Origin: G963664835 sp963664835
Lineage (GTDB): Bacteria; Chloroflexota; UBA6077; FW602-bin22; JBCLEL01
Reading direction: 5' to 3'
Length of the DNA: 64,000 bases
Assembly (NCBI GenBank): GCA_963664835.2
Contig: CAXXUG010000019.1
Location: 17,552-81,551 of the forward strand
Position numbers and translations under genes: made by a program
The notes under the pieces: model-generated
Seen by the model: only the letters and a program-made list of their open reading frames with translations
What the model was told of the DNA's origin: nothing
The model's database searches: none
Shown: positions 8,686 through 17,250 of the stretch, piece by piece
Layout: each line of letters starts with the position of its first letter
Numbering within the stretch: position 1 is the stretch's first letter

Positions 8686-9708
8686 ATGGACTATCGCAAT
8701 CTTGGACGCACAGGCGTAAAGGTAAGTCCCATCTGCCTCGGCAACTTGATGTTTGGCGAGCAGCCGCACGAGCAGGCGGAGGAAGCAAGAATCTTGGAAC
8801 GTGGCCTCGATGCCGGCATCAACTTCCTCGATACGGCGAACAGCTACAACCGCGGGCGTTGCGAGCTGCGAATCGGCGAGGCGCTCAAGCGCATCGGCGG
8901 ACGAGACCGGATAGTGCTGGCGAGCAAAGTGCACGGTGTGATGGCCGATGACGATCCCAACGCCCGCGGCATCAGCCGGCGCCACATCATGGAGCAGTGC
9001 GATGCGTCGCTGAGACGGTTGCAGACCGACTGGATAGATCTGTATCAGCTCCATAGACCGCAAACGGATATTCCGATCGACGAGACGCTGCGGGCGTTGG
9101 ATGACCTGGTACGTGCCGGCAAGGTTCGCTACCTAGGCACCAGCTCGTTCCCAGCTTGGCATATCGTAGAGTCCTTCTGGGCGTCGAAGGAGCTTGGACT
9201 TAACCGATTCGTGTGCGAGCAGCCGCAATACCACCTGCTCGACCGCCGGATCGAGCGGGAGGTGGTGCCAATGGCCCTGACCTACGGAGTCGCAATCATA
9301 CCGTACTCACCGCTGGCCGGCGGTTTCCTAACCGGCAAGTACAGGCGCGACCGTCCCTGGCCGGAAGACGGCCGGTTCGCTCGAATAGCGCGCTTGGAGG
9401 GATCCCAGAGTCACCGGGTGGCATTTGCCGATACGGAGTATGCGGCGGTCGAGGCGCTCGATGAGATTGCCAAAGAGAAGGGTTGCACGACCAGCCAGTT
9501 GGCGCTGGCCTGGAACATTCAGCAGCCGGCGATTACCAGCCCGATCATCGGTCCACGGACGGTCGAACAGTTGGAGGACAATCTGGGCGCTCTGCAGGTA
9601 GAGATATCGGCCGACGACCGAGCCCGCATAGATGAGGCTTTCCCTCCTGGCCGGCGGCTGGTCCAGCAGCCGGATCTCGGCTTCGGCCCCCATAGATTCA
9701 GATGGTGA
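8686..9708 (+). CDS. Aldo/keto reductase (third of three)
   Basis: This 340-residue paralogue of the two preceding genes is also complete, with FLDTANSYNRG, VLASKV and QLHRPQ supplying Asp, Tyr, Lys and His. The frame is open further upstream to 8608, but the ATG at 8686 is chosen because MDYRNLGRTGVKVS aligns with the paralogues and AAGGAGGG precedes it. Its 3' end overlaps the following esterase-like gene by 7 bases. Tandem duplication followed by divergence is the simplest origin for the trio. Confidence 0.93.
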   Translation: MDYRNLGRTGVKVSPICLGNLMFGEQPHEQAEEARILERGLDAGINFLDTANSYNRGRCELRIGEALKRIGGRDRIVLASKVHGVMADDDPNARGISRRHIMEQCDASLRRLQTDWIDLYQLHRPQTDIPIDETLRALDDLVRAGKVRYLGTSSFPAWHIVESFWASKELGLNRFVCEQPQYHLLDRRIEREVVPMALTYGVAIIPYSPLAGGFLTGKYRRDRPWPEDGRFARIARLEGSQSHRVAFADTEYAAVEALDEIAKEKGCTTSQLALAWNIQQPAITSPIIGPRTVEQLEDNLGALQVEISADDRARIDEAFPPGRRLVQQPDLGFGPHRFRW

Positions 9709-10616
9709 ATCAAGCCTCGATGACGGAAGAGAGCGCCTACATGACGTCGGTGTCGCGGCCGGAAGACTTCGATGGCTTCTGGCACGATGCCATGTCGGAG
9801 TTGGCCGGTTTTCCGGTCGCACCGGAGATTGAAGCCATTCCCCTGCGTGGCACCGACTTCGCGGCAATGTACGGGCTCAGCCTGACCAGCATCGGTCCCT
9901 ACCGCATCTTCTGCTACTACAGCGTGCCTCACGGCGGCGGACCATTTCCGACGATCGTTCGCTGTCCTGAGTATTCCTCGGTCACGTTGGTGCCGCCCTA
10001 CGAGGAACGGCGCTCGTTCGTCTGCCTCTCAGTGGGCGCGCGGGGGCAGAGGCTGTCGGACAAACCGTTCGCGGCCGCCTACCCTGGACTGCTGACGGAG
10101 GGAATCGAGGATCCTTCCACATATATTTATCGAGGCATCATCGCGGACACCTGCCGTGCGATAGATTTCCTTCTGGACAGGCCGGAGGTAGACCAGCGCA
10201 ATATCGTCTTGATGGGCAGCGACACAGCAATCGCGGCGGCAGCGCTGCACCCGAGTGTCTTGTACCTGATGGCTACGGCGCCAATTCTCTACGACGCGGT
10301 CGCCCGTTGCGCCGGCACCGACGAGTACCCGCTCGAGGAACTTAATGACTACTTTCGGACCTACCCTGATCGTGCGGACAGGATAGCCGGCACGTTGGCA
10401 TACTTCGATCCCCTGTTCTTCGCACCGATGATTGGGTCGGAAACGCTTCTGAACTGCCAGCCGGACGGTGGCATATTCGACCGTGAGCGTGCCGAGCCCC
10501 TTGCGCGGGCGTTCGCCGGACCGACGAACGTCTTTCAACAGACCGGCTACAGTCTGCGCGACTTCCAGGCGAACGAGAATTGGCTGCAGGAACGATTGCG
10601 AAGCGGCCGGCGTTAA
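9702..10616 (+). CDS. Acetylxylan esterase-like alpha/beta hydrolase with altered active site
   Basis: The 304-residue protein follows the acetylxylan esterase/cephalosporin-C deacetylase pattern: EDFDGFWHDAMSEL at the N-terminus, PTIVRCPEYSS, an ARGQ-type turn, YIYRGIIADTCRAIDFLLDRPEVDQRNIVLMGS, and FDPLFFAPMI. In active members the nucleophile motif is GGSQGG; here it reads MGSDTA. The C-terminal histidine usually found in a GHE-like motif seems to be replaced (QQTGYSLRDF). I infer either a changed chemistry or loss of activity. It overlaps the third reductase, so it probably works with that operon on a sugar-like compound. A second ATG at 9720 could be the true start. Confidence 0.75.
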   Translation: MVNQASMTEESAYMTSVSRPEDFDGFWHDAMSELAGFPVAPEIEAIPLRGTDFAAMYGLSLTSIGPYRIFCYYSVPHGGGPFPTIVRCPEYSSVTLVPPYEERRSFVCLSVGARGQRLSDKPFAAAYPGLLTEGIEDPSTYIYRGIIADTCRAIDFLLDRPEVDQRNIVLMGSDTAIAAAALHPSVLYLMATAPILYDAVARCAGTDEYPLEELNDYFRTYPDRADRIAGTLAYFDPLFFAPMIGSETLLNCQPDGGIFDRERAEPLARAFAGPTNVFQQTGYSLRDFQANENWLQERLRSGRR

Positions 10617-10689
10617 ACCTGTACTATTCGCCCGCGTATACCTATACTCAAAGAATGAATAGCCCTGTTTTGCTGGGCCGAGAGGTATT

Positions 10690-11688
10690 GTGCAGCCTTT
10701 AATAGACAGCTTTGACCGCAGCATAGAGAGCCTGCGCATATCGATCACCGACCGCTGCAACTTCCGGTGCGTGTACTGCATGCCGCCGGAAGGTCTGCCC
10801 TGGCTGCCTTCGGAGAAGGTGCTGAGCGTCGATGAGCTGGTACGACTCGCAGGGATTGCCGTTCGCATGGGCATAAAGGAGATCCGGCTGACCGGCGGCG
10901 AGCCAACCATCCGGCCGGACCTGCCGGACATCATCGCCGGAATATCCGCTTTGCAAGCTGACGGCCTGAAGAGTCTCAGCCTGACGACAAACGGCTTCAA
11001 TTTGACGAAGATCGCCGGGAAACTGGCGAAGGCCGGCCTTACGCGCATAAACGTCAGCCTCGACAGCCTGTCGCGGGAGAAGTTCCACCGCATAACCCGG
11101 CGGGACTGCCTGGACCAAGTGTTGGCCGGGCTGGAAGAGCTGGAGAAGCACCCGACAATAAGTCCGATCAAAGTCAACGCGGTGGCGATGCGCGACTTTA
11201 CCGAGGAAGAGGTACTCGATTTTGCCCGACTGGCCCGGAACAATCCCTACGTTATGCGTTTCATCGAGTTCATGCCGCTGGACGCCGACGGCAACTGGCG
11301 CCGTGAGCAGGTTCTGAGCGGGCGCGAAATACACAAGATGATTGACGCGGTCTACCCGCTTGAGCCGGTCGAGAGCGACCCGAGCTCGACGTCGCGCCGT
11401 TACCGGTTCGTTGACGGCAAAGGCGAGGTCGGGTTTATCAACCCTGTCAGCCAGCCCTTCTGCGCCACCTGTGATCGGATCCGCTTCACTGCCGACGGCC
11501 AGGTGCGTACCTGTCTTTTCTCCATCGAAGAGACCGATCTACGCACGCCCATGCGCGCCGGCGCGACCGACGACGAGCTGGGCCGCATTTTGCAGGGGGC
11601 GGTCGACCATAAAGAGTTGAAGCACAAGATCAACGAGGGGCCGGCGTTCCAGCGAGCCTCGCGGAGCATGTCGCAGATCGGCGGCTAG
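10690..11688 (+). CDS. moaA: GTP 3',8-cyclase MoaA
   Basis: The 332-residue radical-SAM enzyme catalyses the first step of molybdenum cofactor synthesis, turning GTP into cyclic 3',8-dihydro-GTP with MoaC. The N-terminal cluster motif CNFRCVYC is at about residues 23-30 with MPPEG after it. The C-terminal second cluster is in FCATCDRIRFTADGQVRTCLF near residues 255-275. The protein ends in the conserved double glycine. It starts with GTG behind GAGAGG. No other moa genes are nearby. Confidence 0.97.
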   Translation: MQPLIDSFDRSIESLRISITDRCNFRCVYCMPPEGLPWLPSEKVLSVDELVRLAGIAVRMGIKEIRLTGGEPTIRPDLPDIIAGISALQADGLKSLSLTTNGFNLTKIAGKLAKAGLTRINVSLDSLSREKFHRITRRDCLDQVLAGLEELEKHPTISPIKVNAVAMRDFTEEEVLDFARLARNNPYVMRFIEFMPLDADGNWRREQVLSGREIHKMIDAVYPLEPVESDPSSTSRRYRFVDGKGEVGFINPVSQPFCATCDRIRFTADGQVRTCLFSIEETDLRTPMRAGATDDELGRILQGAVDHKELKHKINEGPAFQRASRSMSQIGG

Positions 11689-11694
11689 TCGAGT

Positions 11695-12039
11695 CTAACC
11701 ACCCGAGCCTGCGTCGCCGGTTGCATCGAGCCTATCGCGGTACTTGTCCAATACTCGGTCCAACGCCTCCTCGAGGTCGACGCCGGTGGCGTTGGCCAGG
11801 CAGATGAGGGCGAACAGGGTGTCTCCCAACTCGTCGGCCCACTCGGCTGTGGGCTGGAACTGCGTCCGGCCGTAGTCGGTCTCTTTCAACACTGCTTTGG
11901 CCGTCTCACCGATTTCCGAGACCAGGTCTAGAAGGCGATACTCCGGCGATAGTTCCATCCCGTGGGCCTCGACGAAGCCGGCGACCTTTCTTTGGGCGCT
12001 GGACGTATTCATAATTGGGTTATCTGATCCACAAGCCAA
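11695..12039 (-). CDS. MazG-like nucleotide pyrophosphohydrolase
   Basis: The 114-residue protein matches the single-domain MazG/iMazG house-cleaning enzymes. The metal-binding helix pair is visible as LLDLVSEIGETAKAVLKE (E-x-x-E near residues 42-46) and EWADELGDTLFALICLAN (E-x-x-D near residues 70-73). Such enzymes hydrolyse non-canonical nucleoside triphosphates to monophosphates. A TTG start at 12039 is preceded by GGAG; an ATG lies nine codons inside. It converges on moaA with only 6 bases between the stops. Confidence 0.88.
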   Translation of the reverse strand: MACGSDNPIMNTSSAQRKVAGFVEAHGMELSPEYRLLDLVSEIGETAKAVLKETDYGRTQFQPTAEWADELGDTLFALICLANATGVDLEEALDRVLDKYRDRLDATGDAGSGG

Positions 12040-12213
12040 CTGATCTCCACAACCTTACCGATGTGTCGCGTCTCAGATCGAGATTGTGTGGCGCGACTAT
12101 GTATAGCATACGCCACTCTCTGGGTGTACTATAATTGCGTTACCGGGCTCACCCGAAACCAACGGCGGAGAGTGCTCGGTAGTGAAGCTTATCCAAGTGG
12201 AAAAGGAGCATCC

Positions 12214-12381
12214 ATGGCCGCTGATACTGTTGAAACCAGAATCGGCCGGATTGAGGGCGAGTTGAAGCATCTTGCGACGAAAGCGGATGTGCAGGCAATT
12301 GGCTGGAAAATGGCCGGCCTATTCATCTTGCAAACGGGTGTCCTGATTGGTGCTATGGTCGCCATCATCAAGGTGCTTTAG
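12214..12381 (+). CDS. Tiny coiled-coil/membrane protein, copy 1
   Basis: This 55-residue protein has a short amphipathic N-terminal part (DTVETRIGRIEGELKHLATKAD) and one C-terminal transmembrane helix (MAGLFILQTGVLIGAMVAIIKVL). An AAAAGGAG sits just before the ATG. A paralogue with the same plan lies at 13555. The ETRI..IEGELKHLATKADV pattern recalls phage-type hemolysin-XhlA or DUF1640-like small proteins, but no function can be claimed. A TATAAT at 12130 may be its -10 box. Confidence 0.65.
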   Translation: MAADTVETRIGRIEGELKHLATKADVQAIGWKMAGLFILQTGVLIGAMVAIIKVL

Positions 12382-12394
12382 GATGCTCAGTTGC

Positions 12395-12590
12395 ATAGCA
12401 ATCACCCATCCCGGCTGGCGCCGGCACTCCAAGGGATAAAAACACGGAGTCCAGGTTTTGTGCGGCGAATTCGCGCGGGGGATTCTGCCATGCCCAGGCC
12501 CCACCCCAGCGGGGGACAAGCCCCCGCGCTACATTTTCCCCTCCCCGCCCCTCCTGGATTCCGGCCTGCGCCAGACTGACCATTCTGGAG
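12395..12590. repeat. Palindromic REP-like intergenic element
   Basis: The core GCGGGGGACAAGCCCCCGC (near 12510-12530) forms a strong hairpin. The outer parts CCCGGCTGGCGCCGG (near 12408) and ATTCCGGCCTGCGCCAG (near 12559) are roughly inverted copies of each other. Mobile intergenic repeats of this build are common in GC-rich genomes. A related hairpin, GGGCTGGGGTTTGTCTCCAG, occurs in the opposite orientation near 53320. Confidence 0.5.
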
Positions 12591-12777
12591 TGCAGGAACA
12601 GTCATTTTCGTACCAAGCGAGTAGACTAAGCTCACGGATCGCCTAAACGTGGTGGTTTGCGGCCTAGGATTGGCGCTGCCGTTAACCAGAGGATGTTTGC
12701 AAGCCTTCCAGATGGTGGCAGGTTGTGAACCCCGCGCCGTTGCCGGCGATTGACCCGTCGGAAATGCATTTGACTAG

Positions 12778-13284
12778 CTACGCCGGCGGCTCGTCGAAGA
12801 ATCCCTCGTAGAATCGTCTGACGTACGGCGGAAGCAGGCTAAGGTCTCCCAAGACGCCGCTTGCCAGGCCGGCGAAGATCTCCCAGTCGGCGCCGAGGCC
12901 AACGTACATCCCCATCCACCAACCGGTCGGACTGTTCTCGTCCCTCTGATGTCGCAGTCCGTAGACGTAGTGATTGGCCAGTTCGGTCGCCCGGCGGTAA
13001 CGGGGATCCGTCTCCTCGCTCAGCTTTACGCAGGCGACCATCAGTTCGGCCGCGGTGGTTCCGACCAGCCGGCGCTCCTGCCACCAGGCGTGGGCGAGCT
13101 CGTGGATCGCCGCTTCTTCCTGGACCGTGAGCAGTTCGACCAGCTTTCTGCCGGGCCACCAGGCGCCGCCACCCCTGGTGCTGTGCCTATCGCGGACCAC
13201 AAGCTCGACCCCGTAGTCCTGGAGCCATCGCCAGGCCGAAGGCTGAATTGGCAGCGCCGGCAGGTCGGGATGCAACGTTATCAA
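12778..13284 (-). CDS. Small HExxH zinc-metallopeptidase-like protein
   Basis: The 168-residue protein contains IHELAHAWW near residue 61, an HExxH zinc site. An acidic helix about 25 residues later (AAELMVACVKLSEETD) could supply the third ligand. The context resembles minimal zincin-like domains, in which a short alpha/beta part precedes the HExxH helix. No signal peptide or membrane span is seen, so it should be cytoplasmic. The substrate is unknown. It is flanked by the two paralogous tiny membrane genes on the other strand. Confidence 0.65.
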   Translation of the reverse strand: MITLHPDLPALPIQPSAWRWLQDYGVELVVRDRHSTRGGGAWWPGRKLVELLTVQEEAAIHELAHAWWQERRLVGTTAAELMVACVKLSEETDPRYRRATELANHYVYGLRHQRDENSPTGWWMGMYVGLGADWEIFAGLASGVLGDLSLLPPYVRRFYEGFFDEPPA

Positions 13285-13554
13285 AATGACTCCCTCCGAT
13301 CTATGGCTCGGGGAAATTATGCCACAGGGGTTGGCGCTTGGTCGGCAGAAACCGTGGGTAGTTTCGATCCTCCGCGACTCAGATCTCGTTGACCAACGAA
13401 CAGCAAAATGTCGAAGAGTCCTAGAGCGGTCGAGGAGCTTCGGCTTGGGCCACTAGTAGAGTATCAGCTTGAATTTGACAAGTGTTCCTTGCAGTATAAT
13501 GTCGTTGATTTACGGACCCGTATCAGTCCCTCCGGCTCAGTAAAGGAAAGGCTG

Positions 13555-13737
13555 ATGGCAGCAAGTGTTGACACAAGACTTGGGCAATTGGAAGGCGAGT
13601 TCAAACACGTTGCCACCAAGGCTGATTTGAACGCCACGGAATCTCGCCTGATCAAGTGGATGGCTGGCTTGGTAATAGGCAACATGATTTTCACTCTCGC
13701 CGCCATCCTCGGAGTGGTACGCTTACTGCCATCCTAG
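13555..13737 (+). CDS. Tiny coiled-coil/membrane protein, copy 2
   Basis: The 60-residue protein is a paralogue of the one at 12214: SVDTRLGQLEGEFKHVATKADL aligns with TVETRIGRIEGELKHLATKADV, and a single transmembrane helix ends the protein. AAAGGAAAG precedes the ATG. Both copies have a TATAAT about 55-80 bases upstream, here at 13495. The shared promoter-leader-gene layout points to a segmental duplication rather than chance. Function unknown. Confidence 0.65.
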   Translation: MAASVDTRLGQLEGEFKHVATKADLNATESRLIKWMAGLVIGNMIFTLAAILGVVRLLPS

Positions 13738-13802
13738 CTGATAAGAGCCTGATTCTCCGCCGAGATGCCAAGCCCCAGATCGCTTAGTTACACGATTCGT
13801 TG

Positions 13803-14288
13803 ATGGCACTCGCCAAATCCGAGTCGCCCAGGCCAGTCTTTTACGTGATGGTAGGACCGCCGGGCAGCGGGAAGTCCTCGTATATCCGCAAGTATCTTCC
13901 GGAAGCGTTGCGCGTATCCCTGGACGATCTGCGCCTCATGTTGTCCGGCCGGCCGTTCGACCTGCGCTATGAGCGGATCGTCTCCGTTTTGGGCGACGCC
14001 CTCATGCGGACGACGCTATCCAGGTTGAAGGAGTGGCGCCGGGACTGCGTGTACGATGCTACGAACGTGAGCCGGGGGCGACGGTCGCCGATTCTGGCAC
14101 TTGCCCAGGAGTTCAGCTTGCCGGCCGTTGCGGTCTTCACGGATACGCCGATGGAGATTGCGCTTGCTCGAAACCGCCGGCGCCGGCGCAAGGTGCCGGC
14201 GGAGGTGGTCAAACGATTTTACCGCCTGCTCGAGCCACCGAGTGTCGACGAGGGTTTCGAAGAGGTAGTAGTAGTTCGAGATTCGTGA
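13803..14288 (+). CDS. P-loop kinase of the polynucleotide-kinase/AAA type
   Basis: The 161-residue protein begins FYVMVGPPGSGKSSYIRKYL, a clear Walker A. SLDDLRLMLSG and CVYDATNVSRGRR then match the substrate-binding Asp and the DATN motif of T4 Pnkp-like kinases. A lid with ALARNRRRRRKVP follows. Family members phosphorylate 5'-OH ends of RNA/DNA or small molecules; the substrate here is unknown. A TTG one codon upstream is an alternative start. The last codons (EGFEEVVVVRDS) recur in damaged form at 14860. Confidence 0.85.
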   Translation: MALAKSESPRPVFYVMVGPPGSGKSSYIRKYLPEALRVSLDDLRLMLSGRPFDLRYERIVSVLGDALMRTTLSRLKEWRRDCVYDATNVSRGRRSPILALAQEFSLPAVAVFTDTPMEIALARNRRRRRKVPAEVVKRFYRLLEPPSVDEGFEEVVVVRDS

Positions 14289-14348
14289 GCTTTCGATGCT
14301 CATCAATTCAATCCCTCGAGGCGAGAGCGAAATGGCGAAGTATAGGAC

Positions 14349-14795
14349 ATGTATGAGGTCCGCTTCACACGGTTTGCTTGGTATTGCCCATTGCCAACTA
14401 AATCTCTATCAATAGCTGTTCGCATCGCATTGTCCGTAGGTGCTGGGGTGGGAATTTGTCTCTCTGCGGCCATCAGTGTGGTTTTCGTTGCTGTACCACT
14501 GGCGTATCGACCAGACGATTTGCCCACGGGCGCTGCTCTCGCCTCCATTGGCCTGGTTGGAGTCGCCGCGTGCGTGATGGTTATCTGGAGCATCTGGTGT
14601 AATCGACGCAAGGGCCTTTGGACCTGGGTAGGCCTCGCACTCTCCTTTCTTTATATTGGGGCCTCTGTCGCCCCACCAATCGCGTTGGTGACACTACATT
14701 GGTATGGACCAGTCGCGTTGGGCGTCGTCTTACTTACGATATTGAATGTCCTGTGGCATCTCCTAAGACGTAGGCGCCAGGAGTCGTCAGGCTAG
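14349..14795 (+). CDS. Membrane protein of unknown function (four spans)
   Basis: The 148-residue protein has four hydrophobic segments, at about residues 20-50, 64-84, 90-112 and 118-140, and ends in a basic RRRRQE tail. I do not recognise a family. It lies between the kinase gene and a damaged repeat of that kinase's 3' end, so it may have arrived with an insertion. No partner gene overlaps it. Confidence 0.55.
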   Translation: MYEVRFTRFAWYCPLPTKSLSIAVRIALSVGAGVGICLSAAISVVFVAVPLAYRPDDLPTGAALASIGLVGVAACVMVIWSIWCNRRKGLWTWVGLALSFLYIGASVAPPIALVTLHWYGPVALGVVLLTILNVLWHLLRRRRQESSG

Positions 14796-14857
14796 CGTCA
14801 AGATTCCAGAGGAGATAGACGAACAGCATTACCGGTAGGTTCAAACGCCCAATATCT

Positions 14858-14905
14858 ACTCGGGTTTGGAGGGGGTAGTGGTAGTTCCTGATTCGTGGGT
14901 CTTAG
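14858..14905 (+). pseudogene. Remnant of a duplicated kinase 3' end
   Basis: The bases read G-L-E-G-V-V-V-V-P-D-S-W, a near copy of the terminus G-F-E-E-V-V-V-V-R-D-S-stop of the kinase ending at 14288. The nucleotide match runs for about 40 bases, and the stop codon has become TGG. It marks either a lost paralogue or the far edge of an inserted segment. Confidence 0.45.
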
Positions 14906-14922
14906 ATCGATTCTTGCGAACG

Positions 14923-15282
14923 CTAGAGGTCGAACGCTAGCCGGACGATATTGATGGCGCCGGCGAGGAACATAACACCTACGCCGGTGCCGACCGCCAC
15001 CAGCAATCGAGCGGCGACACGCTCTCGTCGGTGCAGATAAGCTGCAAGGGCCGTGTTGAAAATGAGCAGGAAGGCTGCGATTCCCGGCAACAGGAACAGT
15101 TGCGACTTGTCACCGAATTGGTCGACCGTGCCGTCGGCGCTGAAGTGAAGCGGGACCATCCCGGGCAGGTCTTGGAAGAACCACATTATGTAGGCTAGTC
15201 CAGCGGCGATCGCAAGAGAGCCCAGGGTCAGCAAGAACATCGCCGCGCGGTCGGACCAAAGTGTCATGTGAGGAAGATCCAA
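14923..15282 (-). CDS. DUF1648-domain membrane protein
   Basis: The 119-residue protein has three hydrophobic segments. The DUF1648 signature MVPLHFSADGTVDQFGDKSQLFLLP near residues 42-66 is the loop shared with SdpI-like immunity proteins and related membrane proteins. Function in stand-alone members is not established. It follows ilvE after 22 bases on the same strand and may be co-transcribed. An ATG five codons inside (15267) is an alternative start. Confidence 0.75.
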   Translation of the reverse strand: MDLPHMTLWSDRAAMFLLTLGSLAIAAGLAYIMWFFQDLPGMVPLHFSADGTVDQFGDKSQLFLLPGIAAFLLIFNTALAAYLHRRERVAARLLVAVGTGVGVMFLAGAINIVRLAFDL

Positions 15283-15304
15283 ATCGCCTGGAGGGCCCGA
15301 GCGC

Positions 15305-16258
15305 CTATCCTTTGCTCGAGGCGGCTACCGGCTGATATACGGGAGTGCACCAACTGGCGTAGGCCGGCAACTCCGCCTTTACCGCTTGGAAGAACAGGTC
15401 CTGCAACTGGGCGGTGATGGGGCCGATTCCGCCGGCGCCGACGTCCCGGCGGTCGATCTCGCCGACCGGCGTTATCTCGGCGGCGGTGCCGGTCATAAAG
15501 ACCTCGTCCGCGATGTAAAGCTCGGTCCGATCGACCTGACGCTCGATAGTGTCGATTCCAAGCTCGTTCTTCGCCAACTCGATAACCGAGGCGCGGGTGA
15601 TTCCCATCAAAATGTTCTCGGAGGGGGCCGGCGTCACCAGTTTACCGTCGATGATGAGGAATATGTTCTCGCCGCTGCCCTCGGACACATGGCCCTCTTG
15701 GGTGAGCATTATGGCCTCGTCGAAGCCGTTCAGCTCGGCCTCGCTTTTGGCCAGCGCCGAGTTCACGTATATTCCGGTAATCTTTGCCCGGGCTGGGATG
15801 CCGTTGTCATCCACCCGGCGATAGGTAGAAGTGCAGCAGCGGCAACCGGACTGATTGTCGATATATTTGCCGAGCAAAGCGTAGAAGAGAACGAACCCGT
15901 CGTCGACGTTGTGGAGCCGGACGCCGATAGCCAATGAGCTCTTGTAGACCAGCGGGCGAACGTATACGTCGTGATGAGGATCGTCGCGCCGGAGCATCTC
16001 GAGGGTGATCTGTCCCAACTCTTCCGGCGTACCGGGAGGGACCATGCTGAGGATCCGGCAGGACTTGACCAGCCGCTCGTAGTGCTCGCGCATGCGGAAC
16101 AGATACAGCTGCTGTTGGTCCGCGTTCCAGTAGCCGCGGATGCCCTCGAAGCAAGCGGTTCCATAGTTCAGGGCGTGGGTCATTACATTTACATTCGCCT
16201 CGGCCAAGGGCACAAAGTTGCCGTCGAAATAGGCCGTTGAAGCAAGCGGGGCCGACAT
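15305..16258 (-). CDS. ilvE: Branched-chain amino acid aminotransferase
   Basis: The 317-residue fold-type IV PLP enzyme interconverts valine, leucine and isoleucine with their 2-oxo acids using glutamate. Visible signatures are FDGNFVPLAEANVNVMTHALNYG at the start, ACFEGIRGY, the PLP lysine in ARAKITGIYVNSALAKSEA near residue 160, and EVFMTGTAAEITPVGEIDRR near residue 255. The length is typical of IlvE. It is the upstream gene of a pair with the DUF1648 protein. Confidence 0.95.
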   Translation of the reverse strand: MSAPLASTAYFDGNFVPLAEANVNVMTHALNYGTACFEGIRGYWNADQQQLYLFRMREHYERLVKSCRILSMVPPGTPEELGQITLEMLRRDDPHHDVYVRPLVYKSSLAIGVRLHNVDDGFVLFYALLGKYIDNQSGCRCCTSTYRRVDDNGIPARAKITGIYVNSALAKSEAELNGFDEAIMLTQEGHVSEGSGENIFLIIDGKLVTPAPSENILMGITRASVIELAKNELGIDTIERQVDRTELYIADEVFMTGTAAEITPVGEIDRRDVGAGGIGPITAQLQDLFFQAVKAELPAYASWCTPVYQPVAASSKG

Positions 16259-16437
16259 TTCTAACCCTCCTGAGGCGAATATGGTTGAGTGCCCCGATTA
16301 TAACAAACGCCTCAATAGGGCCGAGTGTGCCGTCGGAGAGAGCGCGGTCCGCCCGCAGGTGGCCCAAGGCTCCTCGACGGCGTTCTGAGCCGGATCAGCC
16401 CGACAGGAGAGCGGAATCTTAGCCCGTGTTCCCTGAT

Positions 16438-17250
16438 TTACACGTCCAGATCGCGCCGGTCGAACGTGACCAACGCCGCTGCCAGCAATATCGCGGTCAG
16501 CGCCAGCAGCAGGCCGGCGTGGCCGATATTCAGACCGTTAGACAGCGGATCAGCATCTATGTAGTAATAGAATGGCGATAGCACTCTCAAGGGTTCTATG
16601 GACTCCGAGATCGGAGCGAGCGCATTGAGAAAGTAGCTCGCGACGCCGGCCGCGCTCGAGATGCCGATACTCAGACCGCGGTTGCCGCTGGCGGATCCGA
16701 CGGCCAGCGCAAGCGTACCAAACATCAAGCCTAACAGCACCCCACTGAAAGTGGCTTCGGCGAGTCTTCCCAGACCGATTTCCATATCGACCACGTCTGC
16801 TCCGATTGCCAGGGCCGCCCAGAACGCAACCGCCAATACCAGAGTCGCAAGTACCATCGCGGCGAACTTCTCCAAGACCACCTGAACTCGCGTCACTGGA
16901 TTGGCTAGGAGCAGATCTAGGGTCCCTTTGTCCTCTTCTCCAGCGGTGGCGCCGCTACCGTACGAAATCGCGAATATCAGGAATAGCAGCGGAAGCATCA
17001 GGAAGTACAGCTGTGAATTCAGGAATCCTTCCGGCGAGGTCATGTCTGTGATTTCGCCGGCAAACAGCGCCATGACCTCGGGGGACAGAGCTTCGACGTA
17101 TCCCTCAAGCTCCTCGGCCGATTCGCGTATGCTCGGATAGAAGGCCATCATCATGAGGGCGAGCAGTATCAGTCCGATAGACCACCACATCATAGCGCGA
17201 CGCGTGTCACGCAAAGACTTCAGCAACACGTTACGCAGCATTATTTTCAC
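16438..17250 (-). CDS. ABC-2 type transporter permease
   Basis: The 270-residue protein has six membrane spans, with a large first extracytoplasmic loop (EELEGYVEALSPEVMALFAGEI) and the segment EEDKGTLDLLLANPVTRVQVVLEK that marks the NatB/ABC-2 family. It overlaps the upstream ATPase gene by 20 bases, so the two form an exporter. Substrates of such small ABC-2 exporters include lipids, peptides and drugs; nothing here distinguishes them. Confidence 0.9.
   Translation of the reverse strand: MKIMLRNVLLKSLRDTRRAMMWWSIGLILLALMMMAFYPSIRESAEELEGYVEALSPEVMALFAGEITDMTSPEGFLNSQLYFLMLPLLFLIFAISYGSGATAGEEDKGTLDLLLANPVTRVQVVLEKFAAMVLATLVLAVAFWAALAIGADVVDMEIGLGRLAEATFSGVLLGLMFGTLALAVGSASGNRGLSIGISSAAGVASYFLNALAPISESIEPLRVLSPFYYYIDADPLSNGLNIGHAGLLLALTAILLAAALVTFDRRDLDV

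Noticed and set aside
10029..11243. 404-codon minus-strand frame
   Set aside because: It is antisense to the esterase-like gene and moaA, Ser/Arg-rich, with no recognisable domain.
13475..13500. TTGACA and TATAAT before the second micro-membrane gene, considered as a promoter
   Set aside because: The spacer is only 14 bases. TATAAT may be a real -10 box, but the pair as a standard promoter is not supported.
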